Origin: an uncultured Erysipelotrichaceae bacterium
Lineage (GTDB): Bacteria > Bacillota_I > Bacilli_A > RF39 > UBA660
Assembly (NCBI GenBank): GCA_902797005.1
Contig: CADBRE010000063.1
Coordinates: forward strand, 1-17,803
Length of the DNA: 17,803 nt
Direction: 5' to 3'
The notes beneath the pieces were generated by a model. The model was not told the origin of the DNA. It saw only the letters and a program-made list of their open reading frames with translations, and ran no database searches. The translations under genes and the position numbers were made by a program. Shown here piece by piece: positions 1 through 7,929 of the stretch (position 1 is its first letter; every line of letters starts with the position of its first letter).

Positions 1-329
1 ATTGTAACTAAACTTATAATTAATCCTATAGAAAATCTTCTTGCTTTCTTATATTTCTTATCTTGAAAGTCAAAGAATCTGAATATACCGCGCTTTAGTT
101 CTTCTTCGTTTTCTTCTGTTGCTCTTTCTCCTTCAATTAATTCTTTAACATCTATTTCATATATTTTACATAAATCTTCAAAGTATTTTTGGTCTGGACA
201 TATCTTACCATTTTCCCATTTACTTACTAATGATCTATCAACATGCATTATATCAGCTAATTTGTATTGAGATATATTTTTACTTTCTCTTAATTCTTTT
301 AAAAACTTACCAACTTTTTCTGGATTCAT
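1..329 (-). CDS. XRE-family helix-turn-helix regulator, probably membrane-anchored (partial, 3' end off window)
   Basis: The minus frame is open from an ATG at 327-329 to the window edge, giving 109 residues without a stop. Residues about 6-62 form a Cro/C1-type helix-turn-helix: KFLKELRESKNISQYKLADI, then a recognition helix around HVDRSLVSKWENG. This is the classic XRE pattern ending in W-E-N-G. A charged linker follows (residues 68-80), then a basic stretch (KKYKKARR) and a hydrophobic run (FSIGLIISLV) that looks like the start of a membrane helix. Many low-GC Gram-positive XRE proteins have this layout of cytoplasmic HTH plus C-terminal membrane segments. An AGAGG ribosome binding site lies 7 bases before the ATG. 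The gene starts downstream of the rplQ terminator and so is probably transcribed separately. The target and the signal sensed are unknown, and the C-terminal domain is outside the window. Confidence 0.85.
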   Translation of the reverse strand, partial: MNPEKVGKFLKELRESKNISQYKLADIMHVDRSLVSKWENGKICPDQKYFEDLCKIYEIDVKELIEGERATEENEEELKRGIFRFFDFQDKKYKKARRFSIGLIISLVT

Positions 330-360
330 ATACTACCTCTCCATTTCTTTATCTCGCCTA

Positions 361-409
361 TGGTATTTTATATTTTTTTGGAAAAAATTGGAGGAAACCA
401 GCAATACCA
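361..409. repeat. 7-bp inverted repeat upstream of the XRE gene (possible operator)
   Basis: TGGTATT at 361-367 is matched by AATACCA at 403-409, a perfect 7-bp inverted repeat with a 35-base spacer. It lies 32 to 80 bases upstream of the XRE start codon. A TATAAA-like box (minus strand, 367-372) overlaps the proximal arm, but no convincing -35 box is at the right distance. An autoregulatory operator is possible, but the arms are short and AT-rich, so this is weak. Confidence 0.2.
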
Positions 410-421
410 GTTTTTATTTTT

Positions 422-450
422 AAAAAAAAGTGGTATATTTCAACCACTTA
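422..450 (-). terminator. Intrinsic terminator of the S10-spc-alpha operon, after rplQ
   Basis: Read on the minus strand directly after the rplQ stop, AAGTGGT and ACCACTT form a 7-bp stem (428-434 with 443-449) around an 8-base loop, followed by an uninterrupted U tract (422-429 are all A on the plus strand). This is a standard Rho-independent terminator. It separates the ribosomal operon from the XRE gene. Confidence 0.85.
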
Positions 451-792
451 TTAAACTAATTCTAGGATAACGATTAAAGCGTCGTCTCCTCTTCTTTCAG
501 TTAGTTTTACTATTCTAGTGTATCCACCTTGTCTATCAGCATATTTAGGTGCTAATTCATTGAATACGTATTTAACAGTTTCAGTATCATTTTCTAAGAA
601 AGCTAGTGCTTGTCTTCTAGAAACTAAGTCACCTTTTTTGCCATAAGTAATCATTTTATCAACGAATTTTCTTACTTCTTTAGCTCTTTCTTCTGTAGTT
701 TTTACTGAACCATTTGTTAAAACAGTTTTTGTTAAACCAGATAGGATACTTCTTCTTTCTTTAGTATCTCTGTTAAGTTTTCTATAAGCCAT
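451..792 (-). CDS. rplQ: 50S ribosomal protein L17
   Basis: The 113-residue product has the usual length for short bacterial L17. It starts MAYRKLNRDTKERRSILSGL, corresponding to the family signature (KLGR/KLNR, then R..L...L...L), and carries the conserved basic VKTTEERAKEVRKF segment. L17 is a large-subunit protein near the peptide exit tunnel and is typically the last gene of the alpha operon, as here. The ribosome binding site AGGAGGT includes the rpoA stop codon (TAG at 803-805), leaving a 10-base gap. The stop TAA abuts the terminator hairpin, so this is the operon's last gene. Confidence 0.97.
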   Translation of the reverse strand: MAYRKLNRDTKERRSILSGLTKTVLTNGSVKTTEERAKEVRKFVDKMITYGKKGDLVSRRQALAFLENDTETVKYVFNELAPKYADRQGGYTRIVKLTERRGDDALIVILELV

Positions 793-802
793 AAGTTACC
801 TC

Positions 803-1753
803 CTAATCTTCATCACGGAATCTAAGTCCCATATCTTTAACTTTATCTAATACTTCTTTTAATGACTTTTTACCTAAGTTTCTTATCTTCATTATTTCTG
901 TTTCGCTCATAGCTGTTAAATCACTTAGAGTGTGTTTTCCTGCTCTTTTTAAGCAATTGTATGCTCTTACAGATAAATCAAGTTCTTCTATTGGTGTTTC
1001 TAATGTTTTTTGAATTGGATCTTCTTCTTTATCTGATAAAAGTCCTGTTAAGTCTGCTATTTTGTTAAGTTTTGTTAACATTTCAAAGTGTTCCATTAAT
1101 ATTCTTGCTGCTAATGCAATAGCTTCTTGTGGTAATATTGAACCATTAGTGTATACATTCATAACTAATTTGTCATAGTTTTCACTTTGACCAACACGAG
1201 CTGGTAATACTTCATAGCTTATTCTTTCAATTGGGCTATAAAGTGCATCAATTGGAATTAATCCTACAGGTGCATTAGTCATTTCTTTTCTATTTGTTTT
1301 AGCATCAACATATCCACGTCCATTAGATACGATTATATCCATATCTAGTGATCCACCTTTAGCAAGTGTTGCTATTACTAAATCTTTGTTGATTATATCA
1401 ACATCAGCATCTTTTTCTATATCAGCAGCTGTTACAACACCTTCTTTGTCTGCTTTTAAGTGAAGCTTTTTATCTGTTTCTGCATAGTTTTTAACAACTA
1501 ATTTTTTCATGTTTAAAACTATTTCAGTTACATCTTCTACTACTCCATCTATCTTTTGGAATTCATGAAGTACTCCTTCAATCTTTATTGCTTTTACAGC
1601 AGATCCAGGTAAAGAAGATAACATAGTTCTTCTTAAAGCATTTCCTAGTGTTGTTCCGAATCCTCTTTCAAGAGGTTCTAATACAAATTGTCCATAAAAG
1701 TTATTTTCATCATATTCAACAACTTTATAGTTTGGTTTTTCAAATCTTAACAT
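803..1753 (-). CDS. rpoA: DNA-directed RNA polymerase subunit alpha
   Basis: The product has 316 residues, normal for the family. The N-terminal domain (about 1-230) forms the dimer that nucleates core RNA polymerase assembly. It carries ERGFGTTLGNALRRTMLSSL (30-48) and the alpha-2 signature NAPVGLIPIDALYSPI. A flexible acidic linker (about 238-255) leads to the C-terminal domain (about 256-313). That domain has SVRAYNCLKRAG, where R263 matches the UP-element-contacting arginine (R265 of E. coli), and the helix-hairpin-helix RNLGKKSLKEV (291-301). The ribosome binding site is a weaker AAAGGGG. The gene sits between rpsK and rplQ as in the alpha operon of most Bacteria. The intact C-terminal domain is consistent with the A/T-rich element upstream of the rpsJ promoter being a functional UP element. 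Confidence 0.98.
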   Translation of the reverse strand: MLRFEKPNYKVVEYDENNFYGQFVLEPLERGFGTTLGNALRRTMLSSLPGSAVKAIKIEGVLHEFQKIDGVVEDVTEIVLNMKKLVVKNYAETDKKLHLKADKEGVVTAADIEKDADVDIINKDLVIATLAKGGSLDMDIIVSNGRGYVDAKTNRKEMTNAPVGLIPIDALYSPIERISYEVLPARVGQSENYDKLVMNVYTNGSILPQEAIALAARILMEHFEMLTKLNKIADLTGLLSDKEEDPIQKTLETPIEELDLSVRAYNCLKRAGKHTLSDLTAMSETEIMKIRNLGKKSLKEVLDKVKDMGLRFRDED

Positions 1754-1772
1754 ATTTCTTTGCCCCTTTCAG

Positions 1773-2156
1773 TTAAACACGTCTTCTCTTAGGTGGTCTA
1801 CAACCATTGTGTGGTACAGGTGTTACATCTGTGATAGATGTTACTTCAAGTCCAGCAGTTCCTAGACTTCTGATAGCAGTTTCTCTTCCTCCACCAATAC
1901 CTTTTACATATACAGCAACTTTTCTAAGTCCCATATCATATGCTACTTTACCTGCAGCTTCAGCTGATTGTCCAGCAGCAAATGGAGTTTTCTTTTTACT
2001 TCCTTTGTAACCAATTGTTCCTGATGATGCCCAAGAGATTACTCCTCCTTGTTCATCTGTTATTGTTACTATAGTATTATTATAAGTAGAATGAATGTGA
2101 GCCTCTCCAACTGTGACATCCTTCTTTACTTTTCTTTTTCTTCTATTGTATGCCAT
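1773..2156 (-). CDS. rpsK: 30S ribosomal protein S11
   Basis: A 127-residue product with the S11 core: [16 protein letters not shown] near the N-terminus, the [18 protein letters not shown] motif, and the C-terminal [23 protein letters not shown] signature, the basic tail that reaches rRNA near the mRNA exit channel. S11 forms the platform of the small subunit with S6, S18 and S21. An AGGAGGG ribosome binding site overlaps the rpsM stop codon (TAG at 2168-2170), so the two genes are closely coupled. Confidence 0.98.
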   Translation of the reverse strand: MAYNRRKRKVKKDVTVGEAHIHSTYNNTIVTITDEQGGVISWASSGTIGYKGSKKKTPFAAGQSAEAAGKVAYDMGLRKVAVYVKGIGGGRETAIRSLGTAGLEVTSITDVTPVPHNGCRPPKRRRV

Positions 2157-2167
2157 TAGTTACCCTC

Positions 2168-2533
2168 CTATTTCTTCTTATTAGCTATTGTTTTAGCTTT
2201 ACCTTTACGTGTTCTTGCGTTTCTAGAAGTTCTTTGTCCTCTTACTGGAAGACCTTTCTTATGTCTAGTTCCTTGATAAGAGTTGATTTCCATTTTAGTT
2301 TTAATGTTCATTTCAACTTCTCTTTTTAAGTCTCCAACTAGTACATATTCATCACATGCTTTTCTAAGTGCATTAACTTGTTCTTCTGTTAAATCTTTAA
2401 CTCTGATATCTTCAGATACTTTTGCATCAGCACAAATCTTTTTTGCTCTTGATGGTCCAATACCATAGATATAAGTTAAACCAATAACAACTCTTTTTTC
2501 TTTTGGTAAATCAATATTTTTAATACGTGCCAT
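2168..2533 (-). CDS. rpsM: 30S ribosomal protein S13
   Basis: A 121-residue product, usual length, starting [26 protein letters not shown]. It has the S13 helix-two-turn-helix ([11 protein letters not shown]), the signature [22 protein letters not shown] (here with [15 protein letters not shown]), and a lysine-rich C-terminal tail that contacts tRNA in the P site. S13 sits in the head of the 30S subunit and bridges to L5 of the 50S. AGGAGGA precedes the ATG, and the gap to rpmJ is short. Confidence 0.98.
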   Translation of the reverse strand: MARIKNIDLPKEKRVVIGLTYIYGIGPSRAKKICADAKVSEDIRVKDLTEEQVNALRKACDEYVLVGDLKREVEMNIKTKMEINSYQGTRHKKGLPVRGQRTSRNARTRKGKAKTIANKKK

Positions 2534-2548
2534 TTAATTTTCCTCCTA

Positions 2549-2674
<126 letters not shown>

Positions 2675-2890
2675 TTACTTTCTATATATTATTCTCCCGC
2701 GTGTTAAATCACAAATTGGAATCTCTAAGAGTACTGTATCACCTGGAAAGATACGAATTAGGTTTTGACGCATTTTTCCAGAAACGCGAGCTTCTACAAT
2801 ATGTCCATTTTCCAATTTTACTTTGAAGTCTCCTCCTGGGATAACTTCTAGTACTAACCCTGTAGTTTCAATATAGCCTTCTTTTGCCAT
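2675..2890 (-). CDS. infA: Translation initiation factor IF-1
   Basis: The 71-residue product is a single S1/OB-fold domain covering the whole chain. It starts MAKEGYIETTG, carries FKVKLENGHIVEARVSGKMR across the RNA-binding face, and ends DLTRGRIIYRK, all typical of bacterial IF-1. IF-1 occupies the ribosomal A site during initiation and supports IF-2 and IF-3. AGGAGAGTG precedes the ATG and overlaps the map stop codon (TGA at 2895-2897), so the genes are closely coupled. Relative to B. subtilis, I28-V is replaced by the hydrophobic stretch EVIPGGDFKV, which is ordinary variation. Confidence 0.97.
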   Translation of the reverse strand: MAKEGYIETTGLVLEVIPGGDFKVKLENGHIVEARVSGKMRQNLIRIFPGDTVLLEIPICDLTRGRIIYRK

Positions 2891-2894
2891 TAAT

Positions 2895-3641
2895 TCACTC
2901 TCCTGTTAATATTTTGTAGCCGTCTTTTGTTACGACTATTGTGTGTTCATAGTGAGCAGCTGGGCTTCCATCTTGTGTTACGATTGTCCAGTCATCATCT
3001 AATAGCCACACATTTCTTTTGCCTAAAGTAAACATCGGTTCTACCGCTATTGTCATGCCTTCCTTTAGAATAAGTTCACTATCATTGTTTGAATAGTTAT
3101 AAACATAAGGATCTTCATGCATCTCTTTCCCGATGCCGTGTCCTGTTAGTTCATGTACTATTCCTAAGTGATGTTCTTTTGCGACACTTTCAATAGCTTT
3201 TGAAACTTCATTTAACTTTACTCCTGATTTTACCACACTTAAGCCTTTATATAAAGCCTCTTTTGTGTATTTTAGTAAATCTTCTACTTCTTTTGTTACT
3301 TTTCCTACTTTATAAGTTCTAGCAGTATCTGCCATGTAACCTTTGTAAGTAGCAACAACATCAATAGTGATTATATCTCCTTCTTTAAGTTTTCTTTTAC
3401 TAGGTATTCCATGAACAACTTCATCATTTATTGATGCACATATGCTTGCTGGAAAACCTTCATAACCTTTACAAGAAGGATAGCAACCTCTATCTCTAAT
3501 GAATCTTTCTGCAATACTATCAAGTTCTTTAGTGCTTATTCCTGGCTTGATTACTGTTTCCATATGGTTTAACAAATCATATAAAACTTTACCAGCATAA
3601 GCCATAAGCTCTAATTCTTCTTCGGTTTTAGTACTAACCAT
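2895..3641 (-). CDS. map: Methionine aminopeptidase, type I
   Basis: The 248-residue product has the pita-bread fold motifs of type I enzymes. The five metal ligands are all visible: D94 (in TIDVVA), D105 (in MADTART), H168 (in ELTGHGIG), E201 (in AVEPMF) and E232 (in AHYEHT). Catalytic histidines are H77 (VVHGIP) and H175 (EMHEDP). It removes the initiator methionine from new proteins after deformylation. The N-terminus lacks the zinc-finger extension found in some bacteria. The start overlaps the adk stop by 8 bases (ATGGTTAG), with TAGGAG inside adk as ribosome binding site, so translation is coupled. The stop is TGA, which shows UGA is not a sense codon in this genome. Confidence 0.97.
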   Translation of the reverse strand: MVSTKTEEELELMAYAGKVLYDLLNHMETVIKPGISTKELDSIAERFIRDRGCYPSCKGYEGFPASICASINDEVVHGIPSKRKLKEGDIITIDVVATYKGYMADTARTYKVGKVTKEVEDLLKYTKEALYKGLSVVKSGVKLNEVSKAIESVAKEHHLGIVHELTGHGIGKEMHEDPYVYNYSNNDSELILKEGMTIAVEPMFTLGKRNVWLLDDDWTIVTQDGSPAAHYEHTIVVTKDGYKILTGE

Positions 3642-4290
3642 TATTTACTCCTAAGAGCTTTTCTAACTCTTTAAATATTTCTTCTGGAGCACCTTCTCCA
3701 TTAATTTCTATTAGTTTACCTTCGCTTCTATATTTTTCAATAACAGCTTTGGTTTCATTAATGTATACGTCATATCTAGTTGAATAGCTTTCTTCAGTAT
3801 CATCGCTTCTACTTTCTAAAGCGCTTCCACAGTTATCGCATATACCTTCAATTTTTGGATTAAGTCCAGTTAAAATATTGTAGCCTCTTTTACAATTTGG
3901 ACAAGTTCTTCTTCCAAGAACTCTTTTTAGTCCAATTTCTTTTGAAATGTTAATAAATATTACTTTATCAACATTAAGTCCTAACTTTCCTAGTATTTCT
4001 TCATAATCTTCTGCTTGATTTAGTTTTCTAGGATATCCATCAAGCATGAACGCTGTGGATAAGTCTAAAGTTGTTAACTTTTTTTCTATTAGTCTTTTCA
4101 TAAGCTGGTCATTGACCATTTCACCTTTAGCCATAATAGAAGCTATTTCTTTACCTATCTCACTTTCATTTTTTACTTCTTCTCTTAAAACATCTCCTGC
4201 ACTTATATGATTAAATCCATATTTGTCTTTAAACATTGAGCAGTATGTGCCTTTACCGGCAGCAGGAGGTGCGATCCATATTAGATTCAC
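3634..4290 (-). CDS. adk: Adenylate kinase with zinc-type lid and an atypical P-loop
   Basis: The 218-residue enzyme interconverts ATP + AMP and 2 ADP. Visible motifs are GDVLR (32-36, AMP binding), LDGYPRKLNQAE (83-94), and the lid with GRRTCPNC. The four zinc cysteines are C130, C133, C151 and C154. SRSDDTEESYSTRYDVY (160-176) contains the arginines that position phosphates. The start is GTG, two bases after the secY stop, with AGGAGG inside the secY 3' end. Oddity: the P-loop reads A7-P-P-A10-A-G-K-G-T rather than the canonical G-x-P-G-A-G-K-G-T, so two glycines are alanine while the key G12-K13-G14-T15 is kept. All other catalytic residues look intact, so it is probably active. Adenylate kinase in this position, after secY, is standard for Gram-positive spc operons. 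Confidence 0.96.
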   Translation of the reverse strand: MNLIWIAPPAAGKGTYCSMFKDKYGFNHISAGDVLREEVKNESEIGKEIASIMAKGEMVNDQLMKRLIEKKLTTLDLSTAFMLDGYPRKLNQAEDYEEILGKLGLNVDKVIFINISKEIGLKRVLGRRTCPNCKRGYNILTGLNPKIEGICDNCGSALESRSDDTEESYSTRYDVYINETKAVIEKYRSEGKLIEINGEGAPEEIFKELEKLLGVNNG

Positions 4291-4292
4291 AC

Positions 4293-5552
4293 TTACCTCC
4301 TGTATGCACGGCTGGCAACACTTGATTCAAGTTGTTTATATGTTTCAAGTAATACACCAACTACGATTAGAACTGATGTTCCTCCTAGTGTTACATTACT
4401 AGGCATATTTGATACCCAAGAAAATACAATTGGAAGAGCAGCAAGTACTGCTATAAATAAAGCTCCCATGAATGTTATTCTTCCTAGTACCTTAGATATG
4501 TACTTAGTTGTTTCTTTTCCAGGTCTTACTCCTGGTATGTAACCATTTTGTTTATTTAAGTTTTTAGATATATCTTCTGGATTTACTGCAGCTACAAAAG
4601 TGTAACCATAAGTAAATGCTATTATTAGAAGTATATATACTACGAAACCTATTGGTGTAGATGTTGTTAAATACTTAGTAATAAATAGTTTGAAACCTTC
4701 ACTCTTGATGAAATATGTAAGAGTTGTAGGTATTGCTAATATTGCTGAAGCAAAGATTACTGGCATAACACTTGCTGAGTTTATTCTTAATGGTAAGAAT
4801 GAAGTGTTTGCATTTTGATATGTTCCAGCAGATCTATTTGAGTACTGAATTGGTATTCTTCTTTCTGCTTCATCTACGTATATAATTCCAATTATTATAG
4901 CAATATATATTAGTAAGTATATTACAAATATTAATATTCCTACAAATGTATTTGATGCAGATAATACTGTTGCATTAAAGGCATCTATTATCATCTTAGG
5001 TACAGTGTTTATAATACCTGCCATGATTATTAAGCTGATTCCATTTCCTATACCTTTATTAGTTATTTGATCTCCTAAGTAAAGTAGGAATGCTGTTCCA
5101 GCTGTTAGTATAAGACTTATTTTAGCGTATTCTAGTGGTGTTCCTGTCTTTCCTATAAACATTATTGAGTAAATATATCCTTCAACTAATGCGAAGATTA
5201 TTCCTAAATATCTGTTTATTTTGTTTATCTTTCTTCTTCCTTCTTCTCCCATTTCCTTCAAATCTTGGAAGTATGTTATTCCCATTAAATCCATTTGAAG
5301 TACTTGAAGTACGATTGAAGCAGTAATATAAGGCATTACACCTAGGGCGAATATACTAAATTGTTTTAGTCCTCCACCACTCATTGCGTTTAAGAGCTCT
5401 AGGAAACCTAGGTCACTTGTTATAGCTTTCATACCAGGAACTGTTATTGCATTTCCAAGTGCGAAAATGAATAAAGCTCCTATTGTATAAAATACTCTGT
5501 TTCTTAAATCTTTATTAGTCTTTTTGAAAATTGCTTTAAATGTTTTAAACAC
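4293..5552 (-). CDS. secY: Preprotein translocase subunit SecY
   Basis: The 419-residue integral membrane protein has about ten hydrophobic helices. They include the first (VFYTIGALFIFALGNAITVPG), the GVMPYITASIVLQVLQM segment of helix 2b, and the cytosolic loops ERRIPIQYSNR and GYIPGVRPGKET that contact SecA and the ribosome. SecY is the channel of the Sec translocon, inserting or exporting proteins through the cytoplasmic membrane. The start is GTG, directly after the rplO stop (TAA-GTG), with GAGGTGA in the last codons of rplO as ribosome binding site, so the two are translationally coupled. The C-terminal end is SSVASRAYRR, normal for the family. Confidence 0.98.
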   Translation of the reverse strand: MFKTFKAIFKKTNKDLRNRVFYTIGALFIFALGNAITVPGMKAITSDLGFLELLNAMSGGGLKQFSIFALGVMPYITASIVLQVLQMDLMGITYFQDLKEMGEEGRRKINKINRYLGIIFALVEGYIYSIMFIGKTGTPLEYAKISLILTAGTAFLLYLGDQITNKGIGNGISLIIMAGIINTVPKMIIDAFNATVLSASNTFVGILIFVIYLLIYIAIIIGIIYVDEAERRIPIQYSNRSAGTYQNANTSFLPLRINSASVMPVIFASAILAIPTTLTYFIKSEGFKLFITKYLTTSTPIGFVVYILLIIAFTYGYTFVAAVNPEDISKNLNKQNGYIPGVRPGKETTKYISKVLGRITFMGALFIAVLAALPIVFSWVSNMPSNVTLGGTSVLIVVGVLLETYKQLESSVASRAYRR

Positions 5553-5996
5553 TTAAATCACCTCAGCTTTTCCACCGTTCTTTTCTATTTTATTAATAGC
5601 TCCATTAGTAAATAGATTAGCTTTAACAGTTAATTTCTTAGTAAGTTCTCCACTTCCTAAAATCTTTATACCATTTAATTCTTTCTTTACTAATCCAGCT
5701 TCTTTTAGTAATTCAGGTGTTACTTCAGTTCCATTTTCAAACCTGTCTAAATCTTTAACATTAACTACTGCATATCTAGTAGTAAATCTAGCATTATTAA
5801 ATCCTCTTGAAGGTATTCTCTTATATAAAGGGTTTTGTCCACCTTCGAACCAAGGTTTAATACTTGCTCCGCTTCTAGCTTTTTGTCCTTTTTCTCCACG
5901 GCCTGCAGTTTTACCGTTTCCGCTTCCTGGACCTCTACCAACTATTTTTCTTCTGTGAGTAGATCCAGGACTAACTGTTAATTCATTTAATTTCAT
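5553..5996 (-). CDS. rplO: 50S ribosomal protein L15
   Basis: A 147-residue protein, usual length, starting [20 protein letters not shown]. It has the glycine-rich rRNA-binding extension GRGPGSGNGKTAGRGEKGQKARSG (20-43) and the globular C-terminal domain with VNVKDLDRFENGTEVT. L15 is a late-assembly large-subunit protein. The start codon overlaps the rpsE stop as TAATG. In most Bacteria rpmD (L30) lies between rpsE and rplO, and here there is no room for it. The ribosome binding site is GAGGAG inside rpsE. Confidence 0.98.
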   Translation of the reverse strand: MKLNELTVSPGSTHRRKIVGRGPGSGNGKTAGRGEKGQKARSGASIKPWFEGGQNPLYKRIPSRGFNNARFTTRYAVVNVKDLDRFENGTEVTPELLKEAGLVKKELNGIKILGSGELTKKLTVKANLFTNGAINKIEKNGGKAEVI

Positions 5997-6598
5997 TATC
6001 CTAATATCTCCTCTACTGTTTTACCTCTTAACTCTGCTATATGTTCAGCGCTTCTTTGAGCCTTTAGAGCATTCATAGCAGCTTTAGCGGTATTGATTTG
6101 TGTGTTACTTCCAAGGGACTTAGATACTATATCTTTTACCCCAGCAAGTTCTAGTACGTTACGTACTGGTCCTCCAGCGATAATTCCACTACCGGCTTTA
6201 GCTGGTTTAATTAGAACTTTAGCAGCTCCACATGTACCAATTACTTCGTGAGAAAGTGTTCTTCCTTCAACTAGGTTAACTGTTACTATGTTCTTTTCAG
6301 CAGCTTTTAATGCTTTTGAAATTGCTTCTGGTACTTCATTAGCTTTACCAGTTCCAAGTCCTACTTTACCTTTTCTATCTCCAACAGCTACTGTAGCAGT
6401 GAAACGCATTGTTCTACCACCCTTAGTTGTTTTTGATACACGTCCGATAGAGATTACTTTTTCTTCATATGGACTTTTACGTACTTCACGTTTATTATTA
6501 TTCTTTTTGAAGTCTCTTCTTCTATTATCTTTTCTATCACCTTTAGGTGCTTTTTCTGTAGCACTTTCTGCTACAACTTCTTTATTTTCGCTTTCCAT
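5996..6598 (-). CDS. rpsE: 30S ribosomal protein S5, with N-terminal extension
   Basis: A 200-residue product versus about 166 in B. subtilis. The S5 core starts near residue 44: [21 protein letters not shown], then the double-stranded-RNA-binding-like domain [21 protein letters not shown], and the C-terminal domain with [20 protein letters not shown]5 lies at the mRNA entry side of the 30S and affects decoding accuracy. The extra ~33 N-terminal residues switch from acidic ([15 protein letters not shown]) to very basic ([16 protein letters not shown]) and are probably disordered. GAGGAGG precedes the ATG. An in-frame later start is less likely because this is the only strong ribosome binding site. 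Confidence 0.97.
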   Translation of the reverse strand: MESENKEVVAESATEKAPKGDRKDNRRRDFKKNNNKREVRKSPYEEKVISIGRVSKTTKGGRTMRFTATVAVGDRKGKVGLGTGKANEVPEAISKALKAAEKNIVTVNLVEGRTLSHEVIGTCGAAKVLIKPAKAGSGIIAGGPVRNVLELAGVKDIVSKSLGSNTQINTAKAAMNALKAQRSAEHIAELRGKTVEEILG

Positions 6599-6612
6599 AA
6601 TTAGTCCTCCTC

Positions 6613-6966
6613 TTAGAATTTAAGTCCTGCTTCTCTTGCAGCATCTGCTAGGGCTTTAATTCTTCCATGATACTTATATCCACTTCTATCAAATACTACA
6701 GTTTCAACACCAGCTTTTATAGCTTTTTCAGCTACTAAAGTTCCTAGTTTTGTTGCTGTTTCAATATTAGCGTTTTTAGCATTTAATTCATGAGAAGAAG
6801 CACTTACTAAAGTTTTACCTTCTGTATCATCTATGATTTGTACATACATTGCTGTATTTGATCTATAGATGCTTAGTCTAGGCATTTCTTTTGTACCAGA
6901 TAAGTTTTTTCTAATACGATTGTGTCTCTTAATACGAGAAACGTTTTTACTTTCTTTCTTTATCAT
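6613..6966 (-). CDS. rplR: 50S ribosomal protein L18
   Basis: A 117-residue product, usual length. It has the basic N-terminal 5S rRNA-binding arm ([24 protein letters not shown]), the conserved [13 protein letters not shown] strand, and the C-terminal [26 protein letters not shown] signature. L18 binds 5S rRNA with L5 in the central protuberance. GGGAGG precedes the ATG. The gene lies between rplF and rpsE as expected for the spc operon. Confidence 0.98.
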   Translation of the reverse strand: MIKKESKNVSRIKRHNRIRKNLSGTKEMPRLSIYRSNTAMYVQIIDDTEGKTLVSASSHELNAKNANIETATKLGTLVAEKAIKAGVETVVFDRSGYKYHGRIKALADAAREAGLKF

Positions 6967-6977
6967 ACTTTACCTCC

Positions 6978-7514
6978 CTATGCAGCTTTCTTTCCTTCCT
7001 TACGTCTAATATGTTCATCTTTGTACTTAATACCTTTTCCTTTATATGGTTCAGGTAATCTTACATCACGAACTTTTGCAGCAAATTCTCCAACAACTTG
7101 TTTATCAAATCCGCTTATTGTTAATTCAGTTACACTTGGACTTTCCATCTTTATACCAGAAGGTGCATCTAGTTTAACTGGGTGAGAATAACCTGCGTTG
7201 ATTGTTAGTGTATTTCCAGCTACAGTGAATTTGTAACCAACACCATTAATTTCTAATTCTTTCTTGAATCCTTCGCTTACACCTACAAGCATGTTGTTTA
7301 TGTTAGCATTAGTTGATCCATGAAGTTGTTTTAATTCTTTAGTATCATTTGCTCTTTCAACAGTTACTTTACCGTCTTCACATTTAACTGTGATTCCAGG
7401 TTTAACTGCTAAAGATAGCTCTCCTAATTTACCTTTTACATTAACATTATTTTCATTAACTTCAACAGTAACTCCTTCAGGTACTGTTAAAACTCTTCTA
7501 CCTATTCTACTCAT
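6978..7514 (-). CDS. rplF: 50S ribosomal protein L6
   Basis: A 178-residue product, starting MSRIGRRVLTVPEGV. It has two tandem L6 domains: about 9-80 (VNVKGKLGELSLAV) and about 83-160, ending with the family signature PEPYKGKGIKYKDEHIRRKEGKKAA. L6 sits at the base of the L7/L12 stalk near the GTPase centre and the sarcin-ricin loop. The ribosome binding site is comparatively weak (TAGGTG). The gap from rpsH is only 7 bases, so translation may depend partly on ribosomes arriving from rpsH. Confidence 0.98.
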   Translation of the reverse strand: MSRIGRRVLTVPEGVTVEVNENNVNVKGKLGELSLAVKPGITVKCEDGKVTVERANDTKELKQLHGSTNANINNMLVGVSEGFKKELEINGVGYKFTVAGNTLTINAGYSHPVKLDAPSGIKMESPSVTELTISGFDKQVVGEFAAKVRDVRLPEPYKGKGIKYKDEHIRRKEGKKAA

Positions 7515-7521
7515 TATGCAC

Positions 7522-7917
7522 CTACCAAATATAGCAAAGTACTTCTCCGCCTAAACGGTTAGCTCTTGCTTCCTTATCAGTCATAATTCCTTTTGATGTA
7601 GAAATAATAGCTATTCCAAGTCCATTTAATACTCTAGGAACTTCATCAGCCTTAACGTATACTCTTAGACCAGGTTTACTGATTCTTTTTAAACCAGTTA
7701 TAACTCTTTCTTTCTTTTCACCATATTTTAAGTTTAATGTTAATGTTTTTTGTGCACCGTCAGCTCCTTCTTCAAAGCTATCGATGTAACCTTCGTTAGT
7801 TAGGATGGTTGCTATTTCCTTAGTCATATTTGAACCAAGTACAGTAACAGTTTTATATCTCATTGCTAATGCATTACGCATTCTTGTAAGCATATCTGCT
7901 ATATAATCGTTTACCAT
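7522..7917 (-). CDS. rpsH: 30S ribosomal protein S8
   Basis: A 131-residue product, starting [20 protein letters not shown] and ending with the signature [22 protein letters not shown], full family length. S8 binds the central domain of 16S rRNA early in 30S assembly. In E. coli S8 is also the translational repressor of the spc operon, but nothing in this window directly shows that here. AAGGAG precedes the ATG. Confidence 0.98.
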   Translation of the reverse strand: MVNDYIADMLTRMRNALAMRYKTVTVLGSNMTKEIATILTNEGYIDSFEEGADGAQKTLTLNLKYGEKKERVITGLKRISKPGLRVYVKADEVPRVLNGLGIAIISTSKGIMTDKEARANRLGGEVLCYIW

Positions 7918-7929
7918 TTTATCTCCTTC

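Noticed and set aside
230..454. Plus-strand reading frame of 74 residues at the left end
   Set aside because: It runs antisense through the XRE start, the intergenic region and the terminator, has no ribosome binding site, and gives a hydrophobic low-complexity product. It is a shadow.
2895..2897. UGA as tryptophan codon (Mollicutes code)
   Set aside because: map ends at TGA at the expected length, and tryptophans in the window are encoded by TGG.
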